From positions 1-64,000 of the forward strand of contig NZ_JAGKIK010000003.1 of NCBI RefSeq assembly GCF_017897595.1: DNA of 64,000 nucleotides, in the 5' to 3' direction. Position 1 is the stretch's first letter. Each line of letters begins with the position of its first letter. Source of the stretch: Aquimarina sp. U1-2 (GTDB lineage Bacteria > Bacteroidota > Bacteroidia > Flavobacteriales > Flavobacteriaceae). Positions 28,054-37,176 of the stretch are shown here, in pieces. The notes under the pieces were generated by a model that had not been told where the DNA came from, made no database searches, and saw only the letters and a program-made list of their open reading frames with translations. Both the position numbers and the translations under genes were made by a program.

Positions 28054-28650
28054 TTAGTCCTTCACAACGGTAGTTTTTGACAAGAAATCGTGAATTCCAA
28101 TTTTTACAAATACAAAGGAAAGCCTATCAAATGGTATAAGCCTACAAAATGTACGAGTAATAATATCGTTGTTTGTAGGTTTTTCACCATTCATCTTCAC
28201 CACTTTTGTTTTTGTGACAAATTTACCAACAGTTTTTTGGAATTTAATTTCCATAATTGAATGATACGCGAAAAAAACTCCGAAAATTAAAATTAGATTA
28301 AATAGTATTATAAATAAATTACTCACAGATGGATCAAATGGAATGAATAAGTTAATGATAAAAAAAGTAATAATAATGAGTACGTACCATATAACAGTGT
28401 CAATAATTAAATTTAGAAATCTAGTTACTGAACCAGCAATATTCGAGTAAACTTGTTCTTCCTCTTGTTTTTCGATAGTAACCTTCTCTCTAACTTTTTC
28501 AAAGTCAGATGTATCAATATTCCTTTTTTCAATTTCTAATTCGGCAGCCTCTATAGCAAGGGGATTATATTTCCTTCTTTCTACGGTCAATATTTTTATC
28601 AACTCTTCGTCAGTTCGTTGAGACATAACTTCTAGAAATTTGTTTTCCAT
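28054..28650 (-). CDS. RDD-family membrane protein
   Basis: A 198-residue protein. The N-terminal 50 residues are soluble and charged (TDEELIKILTVERRKYNPLA), a motif often seen before RDD domains in Bacteroidota. From about 65 there is an RDD domain with GSVTRFLNLIIDTVIWYVLI, a second and third membrane segment, and FQKTVGKFVTKTKVVKMNGE, TRTFCRLIPFDRLSF. The family's transport role is unclear. It sits in the accessory region of single minus-strand genes. Confidence 0.8.
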   Translation of the reverse strand: MENKFLEVMSQRTDEELIKILTVERRKYNPLAIEAAELEIEKRNIDTSDFEKVREKVTIEKQEEEQVYSNIAGSVTRFLNLIIDTVIWYVLIIITFFIINLFIPFDPSVSNLFIILFNLILIFGVFFAYHSIMEIKFQKTVGKFVTKTKVVKMNGEKPTNNDIITRTFCRLIPFDRLSFVFVKIGIHDFLSKTTVVKD

Positions 28651-28899
28651 ATGGTTTTAAATTAATGCTAGCGTTTCTTTATTTTACATTTGCTTCCTGA
28701 AAATAAATGCCCAACTCCAATTCATAAAATTCTTTCTATTACAATTAATTTCTTATGCAATCTTACTACTTACCGGCGAATATAACAAACGTTGCTGTCA
28801 CAAAGAACAACTATATTTTGTTGTGTAATGGTTGTATGCCTTTTTTAATCAATTTTGTTCAATATATCATGAATAGATTTGCATCTTTAAGCTTATAAG

Positions 28900-29271
28900 C
28901 TATTTTAATTGATCATTAATTGATTTCGTAATACGAGAGCTTACTTTTCCAGTGTGTTCGGTACTTTTAGGTTCTATTAGCATTATTTGGCACTCTTTTT
29001 CAGAAGAAACTCTATGATTTACTCCTCTTTTTACTACGAATAAGTCTCCTTTCTTCATTGTAAAAGATTCCCTATTTTCTATTTCCATACATAGTTCACC
29101 CTCTATTATGTAGAAGCATTCGTCTTCGTTTTCGTGATTATGCCAAGGGATATCTTGACCAAAAATTTTTGCCAGCTTTATGTATTGATTATTTACTTCG
29201 CCAACCACTTTTGGTGAAAAGTAGGTTTTAATATCTTTAAGTTCCCTATTTATATTAACAATTGAATTCAT
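28900..29271 (-). CDS. Cupin-domain protein
   Basis: A 123-residue single-domain cupin. The metal motif 1 is IPWHNHENEDECFYIIEGEL (HxHxxxDE...E) and motif 2 is GDLFVVKRGVNHRVSSE with its His. Small cupins of this type bind metal and act as isomerases or dioxygenases or in sensing, so no reaction can be named. ATG start; no operon partner. Confidence 0.85.
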   Translation of the reverse strand: MNSIVNINRELKDIKTYFSPKVVGEVNNQYIKLAKIFGQDIPWHNHENEDECFYIIEGELCMEIENRESFTMKKGDLFVVKRGVNHRVSSEKECQIMLIEPKSTEHTGKVSSRITKSINDQLK

Positions 29272-29376
29272 TGTAATGCTTACTATTTTAGATTTTTAGT
29301 AATTGCTCACAACATCTCTTATATGTTGCGTTTGCTTCCCGAAGAGCAAATGAACTATACAACTTATTGGGTGTAG

Positions 29377-29799
29377 TTATTTTTTGTTTAGACTTTTTAA
29401 AAATTCATCAGCTGTCATTACTGGCAAAAGCGATTTCTTAAAGTCTTTTCCGTTTCTTGTTATTATTATTTCACAATCAGATACCGTCGCACTAAAATAT
29501 TGAAGTGCATCTTCAAAATCCTTTATCGAAGAATTAAGTCCTTTTTCAATGGTTTGTTCATCCAGTGAACATATTTCACTTATAATCTTGAATTTTCTCA
29601 ATTTTTCTTTGGCGATTTCAGCTGTTTCAAATTTTGCGAGAAAATAATTTACCGTTGCAAATGAAATTGGTGAGACCACCATTGTAAGCTTTACTTTTTC
29701 TGCCAATGTTGCAATTTTTGCAATTGGGTCATAGAATGGTTTTCGTTCCCCTAAAAAGTCCAATAGTATATTAGTGTCTATAAATATTCTCCTGCTCAT
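29377..29799 (-). CDS. PIN-domain ribonuclease toxin (VapC-like)
   Basis: A 140-residue PIN-domain protein. RRIFIDTNILLDFLGERKPF has the first acidic residue (Asp8) and the DTN motif. A central Glu/Asp-rich part (SIKDFEDALQYFSA) gives the second and third acidic positions, and CEIIITRNGKDFK the fourth. PIN toxins cut RNA. The gene overlaps its upstream partner by four bases (ATGA), the usual antitoxin-toxin order with translational coupling. This type is the toxin of DUF6364-like pairs. Confidence 0.85.
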   Translation of the reverse strand: MSRRIFIDTNILLDFLGERKPFYDPIAKIATLAEKVKLTMVVSPISFATVNYFLAKFETAEIAKEKLRKFKIISEICSLDEQTIEKGLNSSIKDFEDALQYFSATVSDCEIIITRNGKDFKKSLLPVMTADEFLKSLNKK

Positions 29800-30044
29800 T
29801 TATACTTTTCCATTAAATAGTCAGAGTAGTCTTTTTTATAGTCTAAATCAGCAGGGATTTCAACCCCTGTTGCTATACTTTTTACAAAAGGGGAAATTTC
29901 AAATTCTGAATTTTCAGTTTCTGAAGTCAAAGATTGCAAATAAGCTTCGATTATTCGAGAAAGGCTTATTTTCTTATTAGAAGCATATTTCTTGGCCTTT
30001 TCAATAACACTTTTATTTAGTTTTAATGTCAGTTTAGTATCCAT
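29796..30044 (-). CDS. Antitoxin of the PIN pair, DUF6364-like
   Basis: An 82-residue protein starting MDTKLTLKLNKSVIEKAKKY. The open frame extends 12 codons further, but MDTKLTLKLNK is the family start. The N-terminal strand followed by two helices (KKISLSRIIEAYLQSLT) is a ribbon-helix-helix fold for DNA binding. The C-terminal part, rich in acidic and Pro residues (PFVKSIATGVEIPADLDYKK), would bind the toxin. It likely represses its own operon. Confidence 0.8.
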   Translation of the reverse strand: MDTKLTLKLNKSVIEKAKKYASNKKISLSRIIEAYLQSLTSETENSEFEISPFVKSIATGVEIPADLDYKKDYSDYLMEKYK

Positions 30045-30449
30045 AATGATTATTTTATACGTACAAATATAATAAAACAATCCGTATCGTTGAGTTTCGT
30101 TTTGACTTTTGCCGGTGTGGATTAATTACACCCAACGTTAAGTGTAAGAAGCGTTGGGCTCGTGATAAGCAATAAGTTTCGAATTGGTACTAAGCCAAAT
30201 ATAAATATTTTGCTTTTATTATTTTTGTAAACGCCAACCAAAGGACTACAATTTCAAAAATATGAAATAAAACACTAGTTGTAAATGTTATATTTGGCGT
30301 CTTAGCAAGAAATCAAGAACTTTTAGGATCGTCTTAAACCGCCCTATGTTTTCTTATATATTGTTGTGCTTTCGTCATTTTATTTCTTATAATTATTTTT
30401 ATTAATTCGTTTTTCTTGCAAATTACGAGGATTAAGTGTTTTTATATCG
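30045..30449. other. Structured non-coding spacer in the accessory region
   Basis: No gene is visible. The spacer has a hairpin CCCAACG...CGTTGGG (30131-30158) and a long inverted pair, GCCAAATATA at 30194-30203 and TATATTTGGC at 30289-30298, 85 bases apart. The first resembles the ends of the spacer at 32223-32356. These could be recombination or folding sites of cassette-like DNA. Confidence 0.45.
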
Positions 30450-31112
30450 TTAAGCCAAACCAAAGTAAATACAAGTTAAAGCTATAGTATTAAAAAAGCA
30501 GTGCACAGAGCAAACAAACCACAAATCGTATTTACGTAAGTAGAATATTAAAGCTATAAGCGATCCAATTACAAAAGTGCCTATTTGCCCTGTAATACCT
30601 TGACCACTGTGCATGAAACCAAAAAAGGCCGTAATAAGTACAATACCTAATACAATACTAATCTTGCTTTCTCCAAAAATTTTTAAAAACTGTCTCATAA
30701 AATACCCACGAAAAATGATTTCTTCACCAAAACCAGAGCCAATTAATATTAATAATAAACTAATAAGAAAGGTTTTCAGGTCTTTAGTTATTTCCCTAAA
30801 AAACGAATAATCTATAGAAACTCCTGTAAGTTCTGTAACCCCAGGAATCAATATAAAAATGTAAAAAATAAAAAGTCCTAGCGCAACTAACGGCGCATAA
30901 ACAAATATGTTTTTAAATTTTAACTTTTCTCGTTGAAACCCAAGTGCAGAAAGCCATTTTCCTTTATATTCTATAGCGCTACCTATAAAAACTACTATTG
31001 AAGAAATGATAAGTGTTAGAAAACCTAAATGGATTGGCCCAAACCAAAAAAAGAGGATAATTGCAATGGTAATTAACGGAATTAATATTTGTCTCGAAGT
31101 GATTTTGTTCAT
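30450..31112 (-). CDS. CPBP-family intramembrane metalloprotease
   Basis: A 220-residue membrane protein with six to seven hydrophobic segments. The abortive-infection/CAAX protease motifs are in order: GEEIIFRGYFMRQF (EExxxR), FFGFMHSG (FxxxH) and HCFFNT (HxxxN), the last forming the metal site. Relatives process prenylated or bacteriocin-type peptides or give self-immunity; the substrate is unknown here. It lies upstream of the toxin pair and downstream of the LytTR gene in the accessory region. Confidence 0.85.
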   Translation of the reverse strand: MNKITSRQILIPLITIAIILFFWFGPIHLGFLTLIISSIVVFIGSAIEYKGKWLSALGFQREKLKFKNIFVYAPLVALGLFIFYIFILIPGVTELTGVSIDYSFFREITKDLKTFLISLLLILIGSGFGEEIIFRGYFMRQFLKIFGESKISIVLGIVLITAFFGFMHSGQGITGQIGTFVIGSLIALIFYLRKYDLWFVCSVHCFFNTIALTCIYFGLA

Positions 31113-31237
31113 TGTCTTTTGACTTTAAATTCTAAACGAAATAATGAACAAAATCTCTGAAATTCCCTTTAAATACTTATGTTTTTACTGAATGGTCGAA
31201 ATTAATAACTGAATAGTAGGTAATGTTCTGGTAACAT

Positions 31238-32074
31238 TTATTGAAACCAATCCATAAATGCTCTTCGCTTATAACGGCTTATAGTAATTTCAGTAATAGT
31301 ATCTTTTTTAATGAACGTTTTTAATAGAATACGTAGCTTACCATTTTCAATCTTTTCAATTTGGTCAACAGCATCTTTATGAATAATAATTTGCCGATTG
31401 GCTCTAAAAAATAATTGATCGTTTATTTTTTCTTCTAGCTCATTTAACGTAAAATCGGTATTAATTGTCGTGCCATTATTTTGTACCGTATACACAATTT
31501 TATTCTTGCTATAAAAGCACGCAATATTTTGGTAGGTAAGTTTCTTTATTTTCGCTCCACTATCTATAGTAATTTCTGAATCTTTTAAAGATAACCTATA
31601 TAAATTGTATAAGTCTTGGGCATACCATAAGCCTATAAGAATAAAACATATTAATAAGGTAATTAGTAAACCAATTACTATATAATAGAATTGTATTTCT
31701 CCATCTATAACTACTGCTATAAAAACATTTGCAGGAATATAAAGTATTGTAATATAGCCTAATGTAGACGCCATAAACCTTACAATTTTATTTATGTCTA
31801 CCTTTATGGAAAAATACTTTTTTTTATGAAATTTAAAATTGAAATGCGCAATAATACCAACAAGAGTAGAAAAACCAATGGTAAACAAAAAACCTTCTAA
31901 AGGAAATCTATATGATGCATTATCCTGAAAATTATCGCTTGCTGCTATATGATTTACAACTAATGAGAAAAGAATTAATACAATGCCTTTCTGTGCCCAA
32001 TGCCATGTTGAACTACTAAGAAATTCTTGCCATATTGTTTTTACATTATTTTTGTTTAGCTGTTCAATAGACAC
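31238..32074 (-). CDS. Membrane-anchored LytTR DNA-binding regulator
   Basis: A 278-residue protein with four membrane helices at about 28-46, 60-80, 100-125 and 128-150, then a C-terminal LytTR domain from about 175 (LTYQNIACFYSKNKIVYTVQ, FFRANRQIIIHKDAVDQIEK, then ITISRYKRRAFMDWF). This membrane-helix plus LytTR form is a one-component regulator common in Bacteroidota. The start codon is GTG at 32074; no ATG occurs before residue 99. The likely target is nearby, perhaps the CPBP gene. Confidence 0.8.
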   Translation of the reverse strand: MSIEQLNKNNVKTIWQEFLSSSTWHWAQKGIVLILFSLVVNHIAASDNFQDNASYRFPLEGFLFTIGFSTLVGIIAHFNFKFHKKKYFSIKVDINKIVRFMASTLGYITILYIPANVFIAVVIDGEIQFYYIVIGLLITLLICFILIGLWYAQDLYNLYRLSLKDSEITIDSGAKIKKLTYQNIACFYSKNKIVYTVQNNGTTINTDFTLNELEEKINDQLFFRANRQIIIHKDAVDQIEKIENGKLRILLKTFIKKDTITEITISRYKRRAFMDWFQ

Positions 32075-32222
32075 GTACTAAAATCTTTTTTTACAGGATT
32101 CCAAAAATAAGAATAATTTCTCTAAGCTCAGATTTAGAATGTTTTCCAGTTTTATCTTTATGAGAGCAAATTTCGTATAGTTTTTGTAGAGATTTTTTTG
32201 ATTAGTGATTTCTGGTAATGAA

Positions 32223-32356
32223 GCACAACGTCTCGGCTATGGTTTGTTACGGAATGGCACAGAGTGCAATTCCGGTTAAAAAGCCTAAGATAGCAAATGC
32301 GCGTGAAATTCCGTTAAGGAATTTCGCCGCAATAAACTCATAGGCATTGTTAGCAG
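32223..32356. repeat. Structured spacer with cassette-like features
   Basis: The spacer runs from GCACAACGTCTCGG to CATTGTTAGCAGC, so its outer ends read GCTAACAATG and CGTTGTGC on the minus strand. Inside are two hairpins, GGAATGGCAC/TGCAATTCC (32251-32273) and the perfect GAAATTCC-GTTAA-GGAATTTC (32305-32325). I recall such spacers between accessory genes in Flavobacteriaceae, but this is unverified. No reading frame. Confidence 0.5.
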
Positions 32357-32362
32357 CTTTTT

Positions 32363-32761
32363 TTATTCAGGGGTTGGTTTTTTAAAGCTCACTCTTGGAA
32401 AATCCTTATCCTTTAATTTCAGATCTTTCCGAATCGCTTTTATCAATTCCGTTAAGTATTTGTCATGATTTTCTGATGAGTTTCCAATTCCATTCTTTTC
32501 ATATTCTAGCATTTGTTTTATTACTTGTTCGCTTGCAATTAAAAACATCTTATCTCTACTAAGTACTAATTCAGTCAGAGAGTCTTTTGAGTTTTCGGCT
32601 GCGTGATTATGTAATGATTCAATGTAAGAAGCATAATGTTCTTCCTTTAGCTTTCTTATTTGAAGAATTATACTGTTTTTATTGGCCAAAAAGGCTCCAA
32701 TAGCTGCTACAATTATAGCTGAGATTGCTCCAAAAATTGAAATCCATATTTCTACGGGCAT
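32363..32761 (-). CDS. Small single-span membrane protein of unknown function
   Basis: A 132-residue protein with one N-terminal membrane helix (about 5-26, rich in Ile/Ala/Gly), a charged helical stretch of about 70 residues that may form a coiled coil, and a soluble basic tail. I do not recognise a family. It sits at the right end of the accessory region with structured spacers on both sides. ATG start. Confidence 0.6.
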   Translation of the reverse strand: MPVEIWISIFGAISAIIVAAIGAFLANKNSIILQIRKLKEEHYASYIESLHNHAAENSKDSLTELVLSRDKMFLIASEQVIKQMLEYEKNGIGNSSENHDKYLTELIKAIRKDLKLKDKDFPRVSFKKPTPE

Positions 32762-33113
32762 TTTATTTTAGTTTTTATATTCCTGCTAACAACGAAATAT
32801 ACACATTAGTACATACATATTTTTAGATATTCTAAAAATTACCATTTCTCATCAAAACAGTATAAATATCATCGTACTCATAAACTTATCATTTCTAATA
32901 TTTTATAAGTTTTCAAACGTTTACAAACGAATACAAACGAAATTAAACACTTCCGAACCGGGTCTTAGTATTTTCCAAATCTATGTTTGCATCGTCGAAC
33001 TGAACAAGCATAATTCAAAATACTAAAATGCTTAGCATTCGATAATTAGTTTAAAAGATCCTGAAATCAGTTCAGGACATCGTATCAATTGTTTAACACG
33101 AAAAATTAAAATT
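32762..33113. other. Non-coding gap upstream of ssb with 10-base iterations
   Basis: No gene is seen. The left part begins after GCTAACAACG, like the end of a cassette-type spacer. At 32914-32950 the motif CAAACGNNNA recurs with a spacing of exactly 10 bases. A hairpin TCCTGAA-ATCAG-TTCAGGA (33058-33076) resembles the family A repeat core. TATGTTTG near 32982-32990 could be a -7 box of a long ssb leader, with a weak -33 partner. Confidence 0.4.
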
Positions 33114-33446
33114 ATGAACACGCTTAAAAACAAAGTACAGTTGATTGGAAATTTAGGACAAGAACCTGAAATTGTAAACCTGGAATCTGGTAAAAAGTTA
33201 GCTAAATTCTCATTAGCCACCAATGACTATTACTATGATAAAAAAGGAGACAAAATTACAGATACGCAATGGCATAATATCGTAGCCTGGGGAAAAACAG
33301 CAGATATTATAGAGAAATATGTAAATAAGGGACAGGAAATTGCTATCGAAGGTAAATTAACTTCTCGCAGTTATGAAGATAACACAGGTCAAAAAAAATA
33401 CATCACAGAGGTGGTTTGTAATGAACTTTTGATGTTAGGAAAATAA
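33114..33446 (+). CDS. ssb: Short single-stranded DNA-binding protein
   Basis: A 110-residue OB-fold SSB. MNTLKNKVQLIGNLGQEPEI, SGKKLAKFSLATNDYYYDKK, TQWHNIVAWGKTADIIEKYV and GQEIAIEGKLTSRSY are the family blocks. It lacks the Pro/Gly-rich linker and acidic C-terminal tip of the main SSB, so it may be a secondary or accessory SSB rather than the essential replication protein. It ends in LLMLGK, directly before a terminator hairpin. ATG start. It lies next to the accessory region. Confidence 0.9.
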   Translation: MNTLKNKVQLIGNLGQEPEIVNLESGKKLAKFSLATNDYYYDKKGDKITDTQWHNIVAWGKTADIIEKYVNKGQEIAIEGKLTSRSYEDNTGQKKYITEVVCNELLMLGK

Positions 33447-33450
33447 GCCC

Positions 33451-33480
33451 AACATGGCTGTAGTTTGCTGCAGCCATGTT
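33451..33480 (+). terminator. Terminator hairpin after ssb
   Basis: AACATGGCTG and CAGCCATGTT form a perfect 10-bp stem around a 10-base loop, starting four bases after the stop codon, with TTTTTT 11 bases beyond it. It is a strong stop despite the distance to the T-run. Confidence 0.75.
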
Positions 33481-33948
33481 TCACCTTGCTTTTTTAGTAA
33501 AACCACATAACCCTTTTTGGTGTACGTCAAAAAAAGTGCTTTTTACTGTATCCTTAAAACAAATGCGAATTTGTTAAAATTTACTATTTTTAACCATGAA
33601 CTCATTTAAAACCTTGAATAGGTGTAAACTTTTTTAATTGAAGCAGGATCGACCAATAGAAAAGTGCCAAATGGTGCCATTGCGAAAGATTTTGTGCGTA
33701 AATAAAGTAATTTTTTACTTGCATAAGAGCGCTACTGAAGTCAAAAATTATGAAATAGAAGGGCAAAACAACATGTTTTTAGCAAATTAAAAAAAGTTTA
33801 AACCAGTTCCTAGAGTATAAAATATAGTTTGGATCCTATATTTTTATTATCAGATAAAGTTTTAAATGAGTTTAATACTAATACCCCCTACCCCATAAAA
33901 TTTAATAAACACATCACACGTCAAACACTTAAATAAATAAACACAAAC
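33481..33948. other. Non-coding AT-rich gap
   Basis: I see no gene, promoter of clear quality or repeat in this stretch between the ssb terminator and the gene at 33949, beyond AT-rich sequence. A TAnnTTTG-like string is absent near the downstream start, which may mean a different promoter type. Confidence 0.3.
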
Positions 33949-34716
33949 ATGACGACTCAAATGCACCTGGCAGCACAGTACCTCGCAGCTGCTGCCATTA
34001 GCTTTCTCAAAAAAAAAGAGAACGATAGCCATATGAATCTAAAATTTTCTGTCAGCGACAAAAACTTAACTACACACCCGCTCAATACGTCTGGCCATAC
34101 ACTTTCCCTAAACTACCAACGGTTTACATTAGAATGGAACTCAAAAAATTCTAAAAGCTCGTTACGATTACATCAAACCAAACATATCGAAATCGTAAAA
34201 TGGATACAAGAAACTGCCGAAGAAGCAAATATCCTTGATCCCTACGTGTATAAATTTCATTATCAATTACCATATCCCTCTATTGACGATGATTACGAAT
34301 TTCAACTCGAAAGTGTTGATCAACTTCATAGGTTAGCTGAACATAGAGTGTTAGCACAGCAAACACTACAAGCCTTTTTAGAACAACAGCAGTTAACATC
34401 TAAAATTAGAATCTGGCCTCATCATTTTGATACTAGTGCCTATGCACAACTTAAAAATAGTCCTGAATTTTCAATTGGATTAGGCCTTGCTATTCCAGAT
34501 GCGTATTGTAATGACTACTATTTCTACCTGAATGGCTACCAAAGAGGTAATAAGATAGCAACATCTTCATTTAATTCGATCTCAAAAGGAAAATGGTTGC
34601 CTGCTAGTTTCGAAGGGGCTGTGCTACCGATTACAGGGGTGGCTCAAGATGACGGTATAGCCTTCTTTAATGAAGCGCTAAAAGTATATCAACATCAGAT
34701 ACACGAGTTAAAGTGA
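33949..34716 (+). CDS. Protein of unknown function
   Basis: A 255-residue soluble protein with no signal peptide. The first third is a short helix followed by strands. The last half has IRIWPHHFDTSAYA and GLGLAIPDAYCNDYYFYLNG, then an all-beta end with GKWLPASFEGAVLPITG. The WPHHFD and PDAYCNDYYFYLN parts recall uncharacterised bacterial families around DUF5996, but I do not claim membership. ATG start; the 140-bp element lies after it. Confidence 0.6.
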   Translation: MTTQMHLAAQYLAAAAISFLKKKENDSHMNLKFSVSDKNLTTHPLNTSGHTLSLNYQRFTLEWNSKNSKSSLRLHQTKHIEIVKWIQETAEEANILDPYVYKFHYQLPYPSIDDDYEFQLESVDQLHRLAEHRVLAQQTLQAFLEQQQLTSKIRIWPHHFDTSAYAQLKNSPEFSIGLGLAIPDAYCNDYYFYLNGYQRGNKIATSSFNSISKGKWLPASFEGAVLPITGVAQDDGIAFFNEALKVYQHQIHELK

Positions 34717-34754
34717 TGATCCAGGCGTATTGCTTATCATTACACATCGATTTT

Positions 34755-34898
34755 TGAATATCCGCTATATATCATAAAATTAACTTTAATGTCTGGTCGA
34801 GCGCAGTCGAGACCTGATTTTAAGCTCGTTGAATTTACTAACCTCTCGACTACGCTCGAGGAGACAGTATGATATGATTGATTACGGATATTCATTTA
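34755..34898. repeat. MITE-like element with TGAATATCCG ends, copy 2
   Basis: TGAATATCCG (34755-34764) and CGGATATTCA (34885-34894) are perfect inverted ends at the same spacing as in copy 1 (27795), and the interior is about 90 percent the same by eye. The hexamer GATTTT precedes it (34749-34754) and follows it (34899-34904). This is an insertion between the orphan gene and ppk1. The CTCGACTACGCTCGAG palindrome is conserved. Confidence 0.85.
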
Positions 34899-35009
34899 GA
34901 TTTTTAAATTTTATGGTTTTTTTACATGAATATAACTTAATTCTAATTTATTATTGCAAAATTGAAAGGGTGTTTTAGTTACACGCTACGACTTGATAAA
35001 TGTGCAAGC

Positions 35010-37085
35010 ATGAAATTGATTTCAGAAAAACAGTATAATAGAGATTTATCTTGGCTACGTTTCAACCATCGGGTTTTGCAGGAAGCCGCAGATGAAAACA
35101 ATCCTTTGTATGAACGAATTAAATTTCTTGCTATTTTTTCATCAAATCTTGATGAATTTTTTAAAGTTCGTGTATCTGATATAAGGAAAATTAAAAACCT
35201 TGATAAATCCTTAAGGAAAAAACTAATTACAAAACCCAACAAGCTTTTAAAGAAAATAAAGAAACAGGTACATCTTCAGCAAGAAGAGTTTGGTGATATT
35301 TTTACTGGTCAAATTTTACCGCAATTAAGAAACGAAGGGATATATTTAATTAACAGTGAGCAATTTTCAGACACTCAAAAAAAGTTTGCAGCACAGTATT
35401 ATAAAGAACATTTAAAAGAGAAACTCAAACTTCATATACACTCAGCCCCTGAAAATGAAGCTGTTTTTATTGAAAACGAAGAATTATATATAACCGCTCT
35501 GGTAAACAAGGCTACTTTTATCATTACAAAAATACCTTCAGATGCTTCACGGTTTATTATTTTCCCAAAAGAAAACGAAAATCATTACATTACCTTTATT
35601 GATGATATTATAAAGTATAATCTTGCTCAAAAGTATCAACAAAAAGACACTTCTATATTTCATGCTATAAAAATTTCTCGAGATGCCGAATTGTACATCG
35701 ACAATGAGTACTCTGGCGATTTGCTGACTAAAATAGAAAATTCATTAGGAAAAAGGGATATTGGACAGGTTACCCGTTTACTTGTAGATGATGCCATACC
35801 AGAAGAATTGTTAACTCGTATTAAAACGATATTAGATGCCAACGAAACTGATGTATTGCGTGGTGGGCGGTACCATAACTTTAAGGATTTCTTCGATTTT
35901 CCGAATCCTACAGGAAAACAACTAGCGCTAGCGCCTTTGTACCCCATTCGTTCACCAGAGCTTCAGAAATTCACCTGTCTATTTGATGCCATCAGTAAAA
36001 AAGATAGACTTTTATATTATCCTTATGAGTCTTTTGATGATGTTTTGCGATGGATACATCAAGCTTCCGAAGACAAAAATGTCACTCATATCAAAGTTAC
36101 TTTGTATAGAATAGCACGAAAATCAAGTCTTGCCGAGACCCTATTAAAGGCTTTAAAAAACGGGAAAAACGTTTTTGTATTTATTGAAACCAAAGCGCGG
36201 TTTGATGAAGAAAACAATATTCGCTGGGGAAAAACTTTAGAAGAAAATGGTGCAAAAGTCGTGTATAGCTACCCTGGTATTAAAGTACATTCGAAAATTC
36301 TATTACTAGAACGAATAGAAAACGGTATATCAAAAGGGTATGGATACATCAGTACCGGAAATTTTAACGAAAAAACAGCAAAAATTTATACCGATTTCGG
36401 GTTAATGACTGCCAATCCCAAAATTACTTCTGAATTGCGTCAGGTTTTTCAGTTGTTAGAGGGAACCCTTATTATTCCCAAAGCAAAAAACCTGTTAATT
36501 TCTCCATTTACTACGCGCAACAGTTTTGAAAAGCTAGTCTTAAATGAGATTGAAAACGCCAAAGCCGGTAAAAATGCGTATATCATTTTGAAATTAAATA
36601 GTCTGCAGGATCCTGAAATGATTGAATTGTTGTATAAAGCGAATAATGCCGGAGTTAAAATTCGACTCATCGTTAGAGGAATCTGCTGCCTGGTTCCTGG
36701 TATTGAAGGGCAAAGTGAACACATTTATATCACCAGTATCGTTGATCGGTTTTTAGAACATGGAAGAGTATACGTATTCTGTAATAACGATGAAGAAAAA
36801 ATGTATATCGGTTCGGCAGATTGGATGACCAGAAATTTGGATCATAGAATTGAAGTAATCACCCCAATCCTCGATCCTGAAGTATTTTCTAAAATTAAAA
36901 AAATGCTTCAATTACAGCTTGATGACAATGTAAAGGCTAGAATCATTAATGAAAATCAAGATAACTCATTTGTACAACCTTTCGGAAAAAATAGGGCTCA
37001 ATTACAAACACTGCAACTTTCTAAAACTAATTGTAAAAAAATAAAAACTACCGCCGATCAAGTAGACGACTCTAGCCATAGATGA
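35010..37085 (+). CDS. ppk1: Polyphosphate kinase 1
   Basis: A 691-residue enzyme that makes polyphosphate from ATP, reversibly. The start is the ATG giving MKLISEKQYNRDLSWLRFNH; the frame is open to 34962 but the family begins here. YNRDLSWLRFN, SNLDEFFKVRV and the tandem phospholipase-D-like core are present. The autophosphorylated His is in GIKVHSKILLLE, the second core His in DWMTRNLDHRIEVI, and ISTGNFNEKTAKIYTDF lies between. Typical length. The last 50 residues (about 640-691) are charged and less conserved. No exopolyphosphatase gene is adjacent. Confidence 0.95.
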   Translation: MKLISEKQYNRDLSWLRFNHRVLQEAADENNPLYERIKFLAIFSSNLDEFFKVRVSDIRKIKNLDKSLRKKLITKPNKLLKKIKKQVHLQQEEFGDIFTGQILPQLRNEGIYLINSEQFSDTQKKFAAQYYKEHLKEKLKLHIHSAPENEAVFIENEELYITALVNKATFIITKIPSDASRFIIFPKENENHYITFIDDIIKYNLAQKYQQKDTSIFHAIKISRDAELYIDNEYSGDLLTKIENSLGKRDIGQVTRLLVDDAIPEELLTRIKTILDANETDVLRGGRYHNFKDFFDFPNPTGKQLALAPLYPIRSPELQKFTCLFDAISKKDRLLYYPYESFDDVLRWIHQASEDKNVTHIKVTLYRIARKSSLAETLLKALKNGKNVFVFIETKARFDEENNIRWGKTLEENGAKVVYSYPGIKVHSKILLLERIENGISKGYGYISTGNFNEKTAKIYTDFGLMTANPKITSELRQVFQLLEGTLIIPKAKNLLISPFTTRNSFEKLVLNEIENAKAGKNAYIILKLNSLQDPEMIELLYKANNAGVKIRLIVRGICCLVPGIEGQSEHIYITSIVDRFLEHGRVYVFCNNDEEKMYIGSADWMTRNLDHRIEVITPILDPEVFSKIKKMLQLQLDDNVKARIINENQDNSFVQPFGKNRAQLQTLQLSKTNCKKIKTTADQVDDSSHR

Positions 37086-37176
37086 GGTATATTAGCCACT
37101 ACTTGATCTGACGGTTATTATTTATCCTATACCATGCTTTTGCTCTAAATTCCTATTCCAATATTACATTTTGTCT

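Noticed and set aside
28651..32761. Classical integron
   Set aside because: No integrase and no exact attC core (RYYYAAC...GTTRRRY) are seen; only a loose cassette-like pattern is reported.
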